From Dipetalonema caudispina (taxonomy: Eukaryota; Nematoda; Chromadorea; Rhabditida; Onchocercidae), in the NCBI GenBank assembly GCA_013365325.1, contig JABVXV010000032.1:345056-409055 (forward strand): a stretch of DNA of 64,000 bases, in the 5' to 3' direction. Shown piece after piece: positions 49,087 to 61,742 of this stretch (positions within the stretch are counted from its first letter, which is position 1; the number at the start of each line of letters is the position of its first letter). Under the pieces are notes generated by a model. It was not told the DNA's origin, searched no databases, and saw nothing but the letters and a program-made list of their open reading frames with translations. Both the position numbers and the translations under genes were made by a program.

Positions 49087-51935
49087 TTCCCAAAAAGGAA
49101 TTAATGCCGTCCAAAAACTTGCCAATTTGTCACTTAAATATGAAAAATTTTCTTATATCTTTATTAGATCTCTATTTGCAGATTATTTTTCTGTGCTGCT
49201 ATATTCACTATTGCTAGTCGGCATGTTTCCGTGGAGTCTTGACTTTTTTCAATAGTTATTTAATTTTTCTTCAAGATTGAAGTTTTCATTAGCATTGGAA
49301 CTTTACTTTGTAGTCTGCAAATGTTTTACGACGAATGGGATTCAAAATGTTGGCAAGTTACTAGATTTATTTCTTTAATCTTATGTGCAGTTTATTTATT
49401 GGTATTGTATGAAACATGTTTGAGTATGGTATTGTAGGTGCAGTTTCTCTGGAGATGTTTTTCTTCTTTTCTTTTTTTTATTTTCGTGTTTTTATGGTAC
49501 TGTTTTCTTACAAGAATGTAAAACTTTCCAGATTTCGTTGGCAAAAGGTCGAATGTTATTTCACTTTTATCGGCTTAGGAAGAATCATACCGGCCAGGAG
49601 TTTTTGAGTTTTTTATCAGAAGCGTAGGGCGGTTCATATTTTGTTGTATCTTTTTTTTGTGATTTTCATTCTAGTATTTATCTTGTTTTCGTTCGACAAA
49701 ATTTAATCATGGTAATTGCTGCTGCTAATTCATTGCCATTATTCATGACATACCATAAGAACGTTGAATATGGTAACACACCAGTGATATTAAGCATTTG
49801 AACCATCTATTTTTAATCGGCTAGTCGATACTTTTTTTTGCAGTATTTTTTGACTCTAATCAAATTGTTCAAGTATTGTATATTGTCTAGTCCAGTGTAA
49901 ATTTAAATTTGATCTTCCATTTAGCATCAATTTTCCATATAATACGTTAGTTAACTTTATTTGCTTTTATGAAGACGAAAAATCAGCTAGAACTTCCTTA
50001 TTTCCACGTTCCAAGAGTTAACAGTAAAGATCAAATTCTATAGAATTTGCTGTAGATTGTATTCAAAACAAAAACACTGCAGTATTGCATCTTAGTTGCA
50101 ATGAACAAAAGTTTTTAAAACCCACATAACGCTTTATTCGTTGAACATTGTCACTTTAAAAAAAAAAATCCCACGTTGGTTTGTGCCGGTGGCACCTTAT
50201 ATTGCCCACTGATCTATATGTACGTAGTTCGTTATCAGACAAAGATCTGTAAAATGAGCAAACATACAAATGAGCAAATATTTACTTATTGCTTGACTAA
50301 ATAGTTTATTCAAACAAAAAGATAAATGAACAATCGAGTAAGTGATAAATGTACGACAAGACAGATAAATATCAGGTAAATTATAAAACTATTTGAACTA
50401 AATATTCTTTATGTCGAAACATGTTGTACTGCTAGTCGAATACTTGTGTGGAACAGAATTGGTTTGTGAATAAGTTGGTTCTTCATGAAAGGAATGAATA
50501 ACATTTGGATACAGTACTTGCGAATATTCTGCCAGAAGGTAAGTATATAATGTGAGTCATTGAAGATTGATTTTATTATAAATGTTAAATTTGAATAACT
50601 GTCAAACTGCTTCTCACAAAGTGTATCACAATGTTCCAAGCTGACAAAAATCCGTGTACGAATTATTTGTTGCGAGTAGTAGGCTATACGACAAATCTGG
50701 AATAGGCGACGTCTTTAATTCTTCTATAGATGCATTTTCTATGTTTTGCGTGTTTAAATTCACAAAATTAAGTTTCCTGGATCCAAAATTAATCTTGGTG
50801 CTATCAAAAACGCAAAAACTTTAAATAGCCAAATATCTCGGACTATTATCGATTAGGCATAATTTCAGGTAAATAGTTTCATGCAAATGATGAGATTACG
50901 GGAAGCAGACAAATATGCTTAAAGTGAAAATATTTGATAAGAAAAGTTAGGAATCCCAAATCCTAGAGGTTATTTGATACTATTTCCAAATCATTTGCTA
51001 CTAAGCAATGTTTTCTAAAAAAGAATTCAGCTACATTAATTAAATTTTTAAAGGTTTCAAGCGTATTGCCCTTTTACTTCTGCTGTGTTTATTTCGAAAT
51101 AATTATAACTTCGGTTTTCGAAGTCTTTTTCTTTTAATTCAGAAAACTTCCAACTATAACCAGTGAAATTTGTTTGTGAAAATGAAGGCCTACTGTATTA
51201 TTCATTGCACAAATTCAAAATAACACTTTAATGCAGTAATCAATGCATCATGTTGCGTTACATCACGGTGCATCTACTGTGCATAAATGAATGTGTGCTT
51301 TTTTCTTGGTTTGTTATAATAAATGAGATTTTAGTTCTGTCAACTGTCGAATCGCTTGCTTATTATCTGATTTCTCCTGTTTGATTACTTTATGTACTCG
51401 TCATATTATTCTGAAGTAAACTGTGTATTTAATACTTTTGAAACCGAATAAAAACCGATCCAGAACAATTCAGTTCCATCGTTTTCTGCATGAGAATGAA
51501 ATAACTTTTAGAGAATCTGTCCCTACAATTTTTGTCTTCGTATTCCGCAATATTTTGGTTAAGGAATTCATATACTTACTTTCGGAGAGGAAAAAGGCTA
51601 CTCGATCATTAATCGCTCTGAGTCTTAACTGAAGTTCCCGCTCCTTAGCTATGTTAAACATACAAGTGGCCTATATTATGAGTTTCTGAAATTCTGCCTT
51701 GCAAACAAACTTTTGGAAGAACAACAAATCTAGTCACCCAGAAGCTTAATAATTTGATCTCAACTGTGTTAGTTAGAATTTTCGAAGTTTTATGAAAACT
51801 AACAGGATGAGAGTTAAAAGGTTATTGAGCTGTTTCAATTGGAAACTACAATTAACTCAGTGCGAAAACCTCACCTGTATGATACACAGCAAGATGCAAA
51901 ATCCATTTCTCAAATTACTGGTTTCATTGGAAGTT
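49087..51935. other. Spacer between TMEM68 and the small minus-strand membrane gene
   Basis: 2.8 kb of AT-rich DNA between two converging genes, so it holds both 3' UTRs. Only short scattered ORFs are present, none with motifs. A 16-base perfect palindrome lies near 50033. No RNA gene seen. Confidence 0.5.
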
Positions 51936-52236
51936 TCAGTAGTACTCATATACTAATATTTTCACATGAAATTTTAATGCAGCAATTTCTATTATTAGAT
52001 GGAAGTGATCGTGACCATAATATTCCTTATCCGTTATCATGAATAATAACAGGATAGCCGTACAGAAGAAAACAATATTGACAATGAATATGTATGCTGC
52101 TTGCCTCATATGATCATTGTATGCACTTATAATAGCATCAAAACTTGGATTCGTAACTTTAGGAAACTTGCTCTGATACTCCTCCTTCCGTTCCTTGATA
52201 TCTTCGTATTCTTCTGCATTACCTTCCTGGTTATTC
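51936..52236 (-). CDS. Last exon of a small membrane protein (5' end not found)
   Basis: A TTTGCGCAG acceptor opens a 99-codon exon ending in TGA. The first part is charged (AEEYEDIKERKEEYQSKFPK), followed by VTNPSFDAIISAYNDHMRQA and one strong membrane helix (AYIFIVNIVFFCTAILLLFM), then ITDKEYYGHDHFHL. In-frame TAA sits just upstream of the acceptor, so an earlier exon is required, or translation starts at the internal Met before the helix. I could not find a first exon that joins in phase. The family is not recognised. It is divergent from the 52352 gene with little more than 100 bases between them. Confidence 0.5.
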
Positions 52237-52351
52237 CTGCGCAAAAATCCTTGACCTTATACATCATGCCCCCTCGAGTATGTTTTATTTTCAATTCGGA
52301 GACGTGACCGGAATCTTTTCATAATGGGACGTTGTTAGAGCGACGTGAAAA

Positions 52352-52705
52352 ATGACGTTCGTTAACAATGTGCGAGTAGCGATGCTACGTGATAAAGTTG
52401 TTGTTTTACTCGTTTTGTGCTTTACTTACGCATCGTTATTACTTGTTCATGGATTACTTCTGAAAGAGAGAAACTTAAAGAAGAAATTCCTTTTGGAGTT
52501 TGAAGGCAAAGAATTTCCAGACTTAGATCCGTCAAAATTTCCAAGTTTAAATGTATTCCACTTAATTCTTCTACCCCTTTTCTTTTCTCCTTCACCTTTT
52601 ATTATAAGTTACATTGTGCTCAATAGCCATACGTTAATGTCAAAGTCATATTCGATCCATCTTACCTTTAATTTGTAGTTTGGAAAAACAATGCGAAAGA
52701 TTTGA
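52352..52705 (+). CDS. Small single-pass membrane protein upstream of EXOC1, hypothetical
   Basis: Exon 52352-52552 (67 codons) starts MTFVNNVRVAMLRDKVVVLL, has one membrane helix (VVLLVLCFTYASLLLVHGLL) and a charged tail (KERNLKKKFLLEFEGKEFPD). A GTATTC donor and the TTTGTAG acceptor at 52678 give a short second exon (52679-52705) with a stop, for about 75 residues. Unspliced, the ORF would run to 108 residues, but the extension is hydrophobic and intron-like. The stop would lie 15 bases before the EXOC1 ATG. Topology (short N-in, helix, basic-acidic tail) resembles small mitochondrial or ER membrane proteins, but I cannot name a family. Confidence 0.5.
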
Positions 52706-52720
52706 ACAGATTTAGTTGGG

Positions 52721-55700
52721 ATGCGTGCTATTATTTCTGATCTGCAGCGAGCCGTGTTTCAAGTAGCAGATGAACGTTTAGTTGCGGTAGCTAATATTGT
52801 TCGCGTCGACAATAAAAAACGCCGAAAGCCAACATTCCTTTGCTTAACTGGTTTGCTAATTAGCAGTTTCAAAACTCTTTTTCCAGGATGCAGCAACCTA
52901 ATTTTTACCTATTTGTTATTTGATTTTGAACCGTTTTCTGTCAAATTATGACATCTTGCAGTGACCACGGATCAACCAATAGCTGTACGTCTGTATTTTG
53001 TCAGGAATGAGAAGGAAGACTATTACAAAAAGAAACGACAATTTACATTGCGAGATGTGAAGACAGTTGATGGTATCAACCCACGGAAGGTTAACTGCAT
53101 TTTGATCGCTTTTACCGAGTATGTAATTAAATCCTATTATCTCACAAGTTTCCCGAGAATTCCTGAAGAATATCTGTCAGTTGCAGTTGACACCGGAGTT
53201 CGAATTGGTTGTTGAAGATCGTTTGTTCAGGCTTTGTGCTTCTACTACTGAAGAGAAAGATTCATTCATCAAGCAACTATATAAGGTCTTCCAAACTACT
53301 CCTTAACTCTCATGTTTTTTTTAAAAATTTTCATGGAATTTAGAAAGCATGTGATTAATTTGCATGTTTTAGTTTGCTAATAAGTATCTCCCGGTACAGA
53401 AGCCAGATTTTGTAAATGTTCCGATTCCTGTTGAAACACCACACACAGCCGTTATAGCAGAGCACGTTGATGGTGATACCGATGAAGGTTTAGTTGATTA
53501 TCAGGTTGGTGCAGAAAATATGTACTTTGAAGTATTGCATAGTTTAATCCAAGTTTCAGTTTCTTGATATAAGTTATTTTAGTAATGCTAGAAGTTTTTA
53601 TCAGATGTCATTTCAGCCAATTTCTGTCAAAGAAGAAGCTGATTTTCGCCGCTTGCTTGCACGTGCTAATCTTACGATCGGTGAAGCTGATAAATTTGCC
53701 ACAGTGCTTGCATCACAGCTTCAGCTTCTGGATGGTGCCAACATACAGTCCATTATGGATAGTGAAGCTGCTGTGAACGATCTTATTACACTTGTTGAGG
53801 ATGCCTTGGAAGAAGTTGATTTCTTGGATAAGGAGCTTGACAACTTTGATGAATTACTTTATGTTAGTACTCCTACCCGATTTTCTCGGACTTGCAGTAT
53901 TGTCTCCGTTTATGACTTACCGGAATCATTGCTTAATTCTTAGACGAGCACAAATTTTTTATTAAAAGTTGGTATTTAAAGTCCATCGACACGACTGTAA
54001 CTTGAAGATGAGGAAGAGAAGTTGGATTTAATTGTTTCTTATAAATTAAACAGCATGTACGCGATAGTGTTGAATTGATCGAAGAAAAAGATAGCCTTGG
54101 ATGTGTTGAACGAAAAAATACTCGAATCTTGAAAGATTTTTTATTGGAATTGGTGACAACTGTAGATATCGTTAGTGAAGATCACATTCGTGCATTACAG
54201 AGTGCGAACTTATCCGATCCTGTAAGGTAAGGATTAGTTTATGGAGTCGTTTGCGAGTGATGACGTTTCTTGAGTGGAAATGTTGAAGTTATGGGGTTTC
54301 ATATTTTATATGCTTCTTGCTGAACTTAATTTACATTGCAGTATTAGTCGATGTTGTGCTGCAGCGCGTGCTTTACAAGCTTATTCAGCGGCAAAAGTTA
54401 ATCCATCAATGCATTTAATGGTGGCATATAAGGAAAGAACTGAGCAGTTAAATCAATTAACTGATCGTTTCATCGAGAAACTGATGGCACACATGTCTGC
54501 ATTATTCTCAAATTTGGTACGTATGCTATGCTTGTGTTTTATTCAATAAAACATCGCTGACGCATTGGAAGTTTCAGAACGATTTGATAGAAGTATCAGA
54601 TTGGCATGAAATTGCAATGCGAAAACAGTCTGAAAGATTCCATGCGCTGCGACCATTTTCTGATTTGATGGGATGGTTAAAATTGGTGAGACCAGGTGCG
54701 TACCAAACACTCATACAGGTATTTTTTTTACAGTATATGTAGAAGTTTGTTTAATTAAATGGGGCCTAATTTTGAAGTTTCCAACAATTTATATGTAATT
54801 GCAAAAGACAACGTACGGTCAACATAACTTTAAAACTTTCAAATCCTTTCTTTTCAGAGATATGTGCAAAATACAAAGTTGATATACAAGAAGGAATTCG
54901 AGCGCTTCTTTGAAAGTGTAGGTGGTGAATTGAGCAAAATCGCCAATTTCGAACGCAAAGCTACTCTTCGAAGTTCTGAGACAATGAAATCTACGGCTGA
55001 AAGGTCCTTATCTGTCGAAAGTAAAGTTGATTCGAAAGAAGTCGTCAGAGTAAGTGCATTTCATTTGCCACAAGGATAAGTCTGATTGGGGTAAAACCTG
55101 AGAATGATCTTATCGACAAAAATTCGCGTTCTTGATACGTACTGGTTTTCAAAATGTGTTTAATTGAACTAAATTGAGAAATGATTTGAAATGGTAATTT
55201 TTTCAGTTCTGTACACTATTTTAGTTGGTTGAAGTCGTGCTGGGCGAAGTTGGTCCAGTGGTCGAGTCGGAACAGAAATTTTGCACAAGATTTTTCCACA
55301 TGGCTGGTGATCTTTTGGCTGCATTAGAAACTCAATCCACATCAAGCGGAGATAGCGGTGTCATGGGCAAAAATGTTGAAAAACAAATTACCGATCAAGT
55401 AAATTAACTCTTTCCTAAGTTATTTATTTAGAATTTCTTTCTTCAAAATTCTCCAACTCTTAATTTTAAGTAGAGCGATGTTAGTGTCGAAGTAAACCTT
55501 ATTAATTCATTTTTCTATGCGATTCAGGTGCGTGCCATTTTGTCCCCGCTGTTCGAGCCTTTACATGATCATTTTGATAAATTCATCAAGTTCTGCTGTC
55601 GATTGCAGCCACCGTATGTGTTTTTTGTCTTTTGATTGTTGATCCATTCAGATTCGTGTTTTAAAGAGAATGGGAAAAGCACATCATTCGATGTTAAAGC

Positions 55701-57535
55701 CTAAAGTTCTATGGTATTTTGGTCGTTATTTTTACGTCGAATGGCAGCTGGGATTTAGTTCTCCTTACTTTGTATAAATTTTTTTTAGATTTGTGTTCGT
55801 AATGTTTGTGTTCTTGTCGAAAAAGGCACTTTCGTTGCAAGACGCGTCATCCTACTTTTCTGTGATGGTTTTCGGACGTTTGGTTGTGCTTGTCAAAAGA
55901 CAAATGGATGCATATTTGGTAAATGTTTTAAATGATTTATTCATTCTTTTTAAATTTATCTTCATGACGAATTCTCGTAGCAATAGTTACATGTAACACT
56001 TTTGTAAAAATTAATACCGTATATGATATCTAAGTGTCTTTGCAGGATAGTAAATCTTACCAACTGGCCGAGATCAAAATTTCAAAAAGATTACGGATTG
56101 GTATTCTGGAAAGCGTCTATCAATTTGCGGTATACTTCGTGTTTGAAAATTCTGCAAACATTGTAAACTGTGTTTTCGATCATAGATTAAGTCAGGAAGA
56201 TTGTGTTAAAGACTTCTTGCTGGAGCGCATGTTTTTACAGGAACTGGCTCGTACAGCAGAAGCAGCCTTTGCTGGAACTGAGCGTCGAGCTGACCTAGAT
56301 CGGTGGTATGTACAGCTTATAATTTCATTGAAAGATGGAATCGAATATGCTGCTACATCACCATTTTCGAAATCACCAGCTGCAGTTGTTCGATTCGAAA
56401 ATTACCATCATTTGTATTGTACGCTTAAACATTTAGATCTTGAAGTTAACATAACTATCGGAGATATTAGTCCTTGTTTTCTTCGAGATTTAGTGTCAGT
56501 TTTTTATGTCAAAGGACTGATAAGATTCACTGTTCTGAAGTACAATGTTAAATAATAAGAGTTTCAAGTCTTACAGAAGCGTAAAGCACAAACACTGCTA
56601 TGCGAGTTGATTGAGGAAGGGATTTTTGATCAGAATGAAATTTCTTTGCAGCCGTTTTATCGGAACTTAAAATCGATTGCTTGGATTCACAAAGAAAAGA
56701 AGCAAAAAAAGCATATCAAGATAACATACAAGTTTATGTGAAGGAATTGATGGGAAGACCGCTTGAGAAAATACATGTTAGGTTTACGCATGCGTCTTAT
56801 TATCCTGAAAATATGATAGGCATTTTCATAGCAATTACTCAAATGAAGATCTATTTTGTTATCCAGAGGAAAGAAAGGTTACTTCATAAAAATCTTATGC
56901 TTAAAATTAAAATTTATGAGGAGTACTTTTTCTTCAGCATTTTTTCGAGTCAGTAGAAAATGCCATTCGACAAGGAGTTAAGCCGGAGGAGGTAGCTTTT
57001 CACCAACAGTTCAGTCGATTAGAACTGAAAAAGGTACATTATGGTACTTTTTCTCTATGAATCCTTAAGATACTTTTATTTATTCAAAGCCTCCAGAAAT
57101 CTCATTTTTTTTTTTTTTGAGCCCTTCTTAATCAGCTCTTCTGTACAGGTTATATCACTTTATCCTGAAAAAGAAGTAAAAAAGGGACTGGAGCAGTTAT
57201 ACAAAAAGATAGAAAAGCATCTGATTGTTGATTCGCCATTACTACAAGTTGTTTGGAGAAATATGCAAGTTAGTATTTGCCATGCTTCCATTTTTTATTC
57301 TCTTATCCGATGTCTATTTCAGACGTAGAGTTCATCAAAACTCTAAATTTAAGAGTGTTTTAGTTACTATTGTCCAGTTATATTCGTTCCACAAAATTTC
57401 TAGGATGAATTCCTCAAACAATTGAAGCATTACAATGAAGTAATGGGGCAATGTTATCCAAATTCACGAATCGATCTTGAAGTATCTATCCAAGATGTTC
57501 TCAGTTATTTTTCCCAGTTTGCTATGCAGCACTGA
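52721..57535 (+). CDS. sec-3: Exocyst complex component 1 (Sec3)
   Basis: Sec3/EXOC1 is a subunit of the exocyst, which tethers secretory vesicles to the plasma membrane. Seventeen in-phase exons: 52721-52850, 52962-53089, 53187-53285, 53373-53504, 53617-53862, 54054-54226, 54342-54516, 54578-54718, 54858-55049, 55225-55398, 55528-55613, 55789-55918, 56046-56418, 56652-56776, 56938-57033, 57149-57268, 57404-57535, giving 883 residues, as expected for the family. The N-terminal Sec3 PH-like region starts [20 protein letters not shown]. The hallmark [20 protein letters not shown] opens the coiled-coil part. The C-terminal helical region has [37 protein letters not shown] and [13 protein letters not shown]. 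Exon 5 could instead start 12 bases earlier (at TATCAG) in frame. AATAAA occurs at 57686 and 57717. The close upstream ORF suggests a shared transcript or very compact spacing. Confidence 0.95.
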
Positions 57536-58162
57536 ATGAATTGAAATGATAAAAGTGATATTAATCCAAATTACTTTTTATAGCTCGGTTTCTGCGCAAA
57601 CTATTCTGTTTGTGTACTCATAATCTGAGTTTACTGCTCAGCTATCCACGCTTTCAAAAATTTTGTCGTACACTATTTGCACATAAATAAATCACTTATG
57701 TGTATTAAATTATTTTAATAAAGACGGTGATCAATGTTTGTTGACACTTCTGATTGTTCAATGCTGGCTGATGAAAAAGAAGCAAGCTTTTTATTGTAAA
57801 GCATTGAAATGTTGACCTTCAAAAATTAACATGGATTTTTTCATTGCCACTACTACCATATATTGAAAATAACCAATAAATTACACTTCCAATTTCCGGG
57901 AATATCGTTTGGATTCGTTCTTGTGGTAAACCAGAAACAGGAAAATCCACAGAGACTATGTATGGGACGTCATGATAAGATGCATAGGGCGAAAGAGGTA
58001 TATATGTTGTGTATGTTCGCATGTGTATTTGTATATATATCATACATTGTGAGAGGGATACGAGAAGTTCAGAGCGTTGATAGATCTTGAGGCTGAAGGT
58101 GAAGATGTGGATTTCTGCCGACTGTTCGGTTGAGGCAGTTGGTGTATATTATTTGAGAGTTG
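57536..58162. other. Spacer between EXOC1 and the K2P-like channel gene
   Basis: About 630 bases with two AATAAA motifs near the left end and short overlapping ORFs on both strands (57863-58090 +, 57819-58043 minus) without motifs. It presumably holds the EXOC1 3' UTR and the channel promoter. Confidence 0.5.
57686..57722 (+). terminator. Two candidate EXOC1 poly(A) signals
   Basis: AATAAA at 57686-57691 and again at 57717-57722, 150-185 bases after the EXOC1 stop, a normal 3' UTR length. Confidence 0.6.
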
Positions 58163-61100
58163 ATGGGGTGTGGTGTGGAGCCTCGAGTAGAATTAGCTTT
58201 ACGACGGACTCTATTCTTTGGTTTAATACTTCTTGTTTACCTAATTTTTGGTGCCTCCATCTTTTCTGCCTTACCAAAACGGCAACAAACCTTGGTAAGC
58301 TTTTTAAAAATCTTGTTATTCAACATTTTATCCGATAATTAAGAACACATTTATCCAGCATAACATCAATGTTACATGTCTCCTGATACTTTTATTTTAA
58401 TGCAAAAATATGTGCGATAGAAATGTGTATTGGTTTGTATAAATTATAGGTTTTCTTGTCAACAAATGTTATATAGTGTTTCTAAACTTCCTCCATTTTT
58501 GCCAAACTTCCTTCACATTCATTTTATATCAGTTCAGAACTATAACATTTATAATATATTTACTGCCAGAAATATCTGATATGTCGGACATGATACATTT
58601 CACATAAAATTGTATAAATTGTACTTCATTATCTTCAAATGTTTGCAGATGTTGAAGTGCAACTATTTTCTCAAATATTTTTAAAACATGGTAGAAAGAA
58701 TTAATTCTGTAACAAAAGTGATGAGTTAAGCAAACATGAGAAAAGCGGAAGATAAAATTCCTGTATAAACTTTGAACTGTATTCGTGAAATCAAATTAAG
58801 AAATTTGAAGAATCTTCAATTGTTCTGTATTCACAGTCGGCAGAACTGAAACTGTGAACACATTGTAACAATTGGAGGGGATTTGCGCAAATGTAGAATA
58901 AGCGACATATTTCTTAGTTCCATGGATTTTTTTTCTAATTTGTGAAAATTAATTCGTATGTAATTCATAGGATTTCATCCTTGAAATTCGAAATCGAATT
59001 TGTAGAAAGGCTTCTTCGTAATTTATCAGAACCAGTTACCATTATGAAACTGTTGAAGGAATTCAAAATACTTTTAAAATATTCTAATATTTCTTTATTT
59101 TCACAATAAATATAAGCTTCTACACAAATGTCATTCCTTTCTTAGCAATAATTAATTGATTGATATATTTAAATTACGAAAAACATGTACTAACTATTAT
59201 AATTTTTAAAAAGCTCTCATCCTCACTATTCCATAAAACGGAATCTTTCTGCTGGAAGATATCAAGTAATAAAGCAATGTCAAATGTTATTGAATTATAT
59301 GACATCCAGGAAAGCGGATAAGAGGGAGGAAAAGTTAATCCAGAGTGATTTCTACCACTTGATTACTAATTCCATAGATTTGCAGACAATGCCGTATTTA
59401 GGTGAATTTACTCGAAGTAGTTCGTCGTTGCACCATCAGCAAAAATGTTGTAAGAGAAAATCAATTCTCATTTTTAGAATGAAGCAATATTCAGATGTAG
59501 CACCTGTCGATTTATTTTTAATTCATCAAGAATGGTTTGGCTCCTTGATTTTTGCTCATGAAGCTCTTGAATTTTCTGTAATAATACTTCCCTTTTCTTG
59601 CTTCTTGGAACATTCAAAGAATTGTCAAGAAAGTTACGTCGCCGCAAAAATTTTATAGAAATGTGAGAAAAGTGCAGCACGATTAGATGCGCAACGGAGT
59701 GAAATGTTAAATGTATTGTGGGCAGAGACTATGGCCCAGTCAGAACATGAATGGTTCCTGATGGCTAATCAAAAACTGGACATCTATGAGCGGCTTGTGC
59801 TAAATTCATGTCGAAGAGTTGCCACTTCACCATCAAAATCATTCAATAAAGCATTCATACATGCTTTTACTCTGGTTACAACAATTGGTAGGTTAATAAT
59901 TATTTAATAACCAATTTCATATGTACGAAGTAATTTAGTTGAGTCTTTTTGGAAGATTTTATTTTCAACAAAAATCTTAACACATTACACTTCAAAATTT
60001 TGTGACTCAAAAGACTTGAGTTGGAAGTCGAAAAATCCAGATATTCAAGGTTTTCTTGAGATTTTGAGAATCATAATATTCATGAATTCAATGAATTTCA
60101 AGAACTGGGAGTACTTCGAAAGAATTTGATCCTTGTAGGGGAAAAGAAATCACCAAATTTCAACCAATAACTGGACTGATCAGAATGATCGACGGTTGGT
60201 ATTGCAACCTTTTTTCGATATTCCTATGCATGACTTACATTAGTGGTACTAAATAATTGGACCATACAGTGATGATTCTGAAGAAAGATTTTATTCATTC
60301 AAAAATCAAAACAAAGTTGACATTTGTTCAGGATTCTTAGATGAGGAAAATTTCTCGCCAATTGGCAAAATAGCAGCAATGAGTTATGCTATTATTGGCA
60401 TACCGCTGGCACTTTTATACCTTGCTCAATGCTCCAAAATGTTTGCTGGTCTATTTCCGGGTAATCATATACTGATTGCGGCACTTGTAACCGTTTTTGC
60501 AACAGCGGTTATTTTCGACATCATCGAAGAGTCGAACGATGACACGGTACATTTAAATTTTTTGAATTTTAAATGTAATGAAATTTTTGTTCGAATTTTC
60601 AATTTATTAAATTTAATCGATAAAAACATTCATAAGTTGTATGTAAGTTAAAAGCCGTATATATCACATTTGATGCATTGAAAACTAAAGAACCCATCAT
60701 TCTAGGAAACATATCATTATTATAATTTCCAAAGATTATCCAACTTGCAAAATAACTTTAGTTCCAACATGACAAGCGAGTCACACTTTGATTGAGAAAT
60801 CTCATTTTCTCAGATTTTCTTTTTTTTTTCCCGAAATTTCTAAATTGCTTTGAAAATGCAATTCTTTACACGATTTTTTTGATAGTTTCATTTTTACCAA
60901 GAGCAATTTTCGCTTATTCGATTTTTTCCTCTATCGCTAAACATCATTATTTTTTCTTTTTTTCCCAATAATACTGTATCAGATCTTTAGTTCAAGGACA
61001 CTAGGACATATCGGACGATTGTGGAGTGAAAGGAGAGGACATCATTTCAACACTTCTGAAAAATCCGTAATTCATAAATACTTTGGTCTCACGGAACTTC

Positions 61101-61742
61101 GTACTTCTTTACATATATCACAATTTCATTTTCTCAACATTTGTTCCGAAATGCATCATTTAATTAATTAGCATAATTCACTTTAGCCATTCATCGATGC
61201 AGTCTTCCATGTATTTCTAATGTTATCATCGGTGGGAAGCTGCAGTATCGAACCACCTGTCGCACTGATCCTTGTCGCCCTGTTAGCTGTTGGTCTAATA
61301 TCCGTATCTTATGTATTGATCGACCGGCATATCGAACATGCTTTGCAGGTAATATTGCTCTTCATTCGTCCGTAAGTTACTGATCTCGCTACTCTTGACT
61401 AGCCGCTGTTGAATTTCAATCGGGATTCGAAAAAAAGTTTTAATCAAATACGAAATCTTTCCGAGCTTGAGTCAGAAAAAGAAATCTGATCTTAGACTTC
61501 GTTGTTATTAATATTAAACCTTTACTTGATGGTTTTTTTTCGACTAGAATTGTAAGAAAAATCTACACGATGGAGCTCTAAACTCGTTTTAAATAAAGAA
61601 GTAGAAGTTTCATTTCCAGGGATTCGAATTGCTATTTAGCAAATATTTTGGTATACTTCGACGTTGGATATGCAGTAAAGATGAACTTGAGGAGAATAAG
61701 ATAATTGAAGAGGAAGAAGAAGAAACTGAATCCGATACGTAA
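58163..61742 (+). CDS. Two-pore-domain (TWK/K2P) potassium-channel-like protein with atypical filters
   Basis: Five in-phase exons: 58163-58294, 59659-59887, 60332-60546, 61187-61348, 61620-61742, giving 286 residues. Order of elements: M1 (TLFFGLILLVYLIFGASIF), an extracellular helical cap region, P1 (SFNKAFIHAFTLVTTIGFLD), M2 (AAMSYAIIGIPLALLYLAQC), M3 (LIAALVTVFATAVIFDII), P2 (PFIDAVFHVFLMLSSVGSC), M4 (ALILVALLAVGLISVSYVLI) and a short acidic tail (EENKIIEEEEEETESDT). This M1-P1-M2-M3-P2-M4 plan is that of K2P channels, which set resting potassium conductance as dimers. P1 has TTIGFL where TxxG(Y/F)G is normal, and P2 has SSVGSC. The protein is shorter than most TWK channels. The start was chosen as the ATG four residues before the basic/hydrophobic M1 region; an extra upstream exon is possible. 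Intron 1 (1.36 kb) holds an antisense ORF. Confidence 0.82.
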
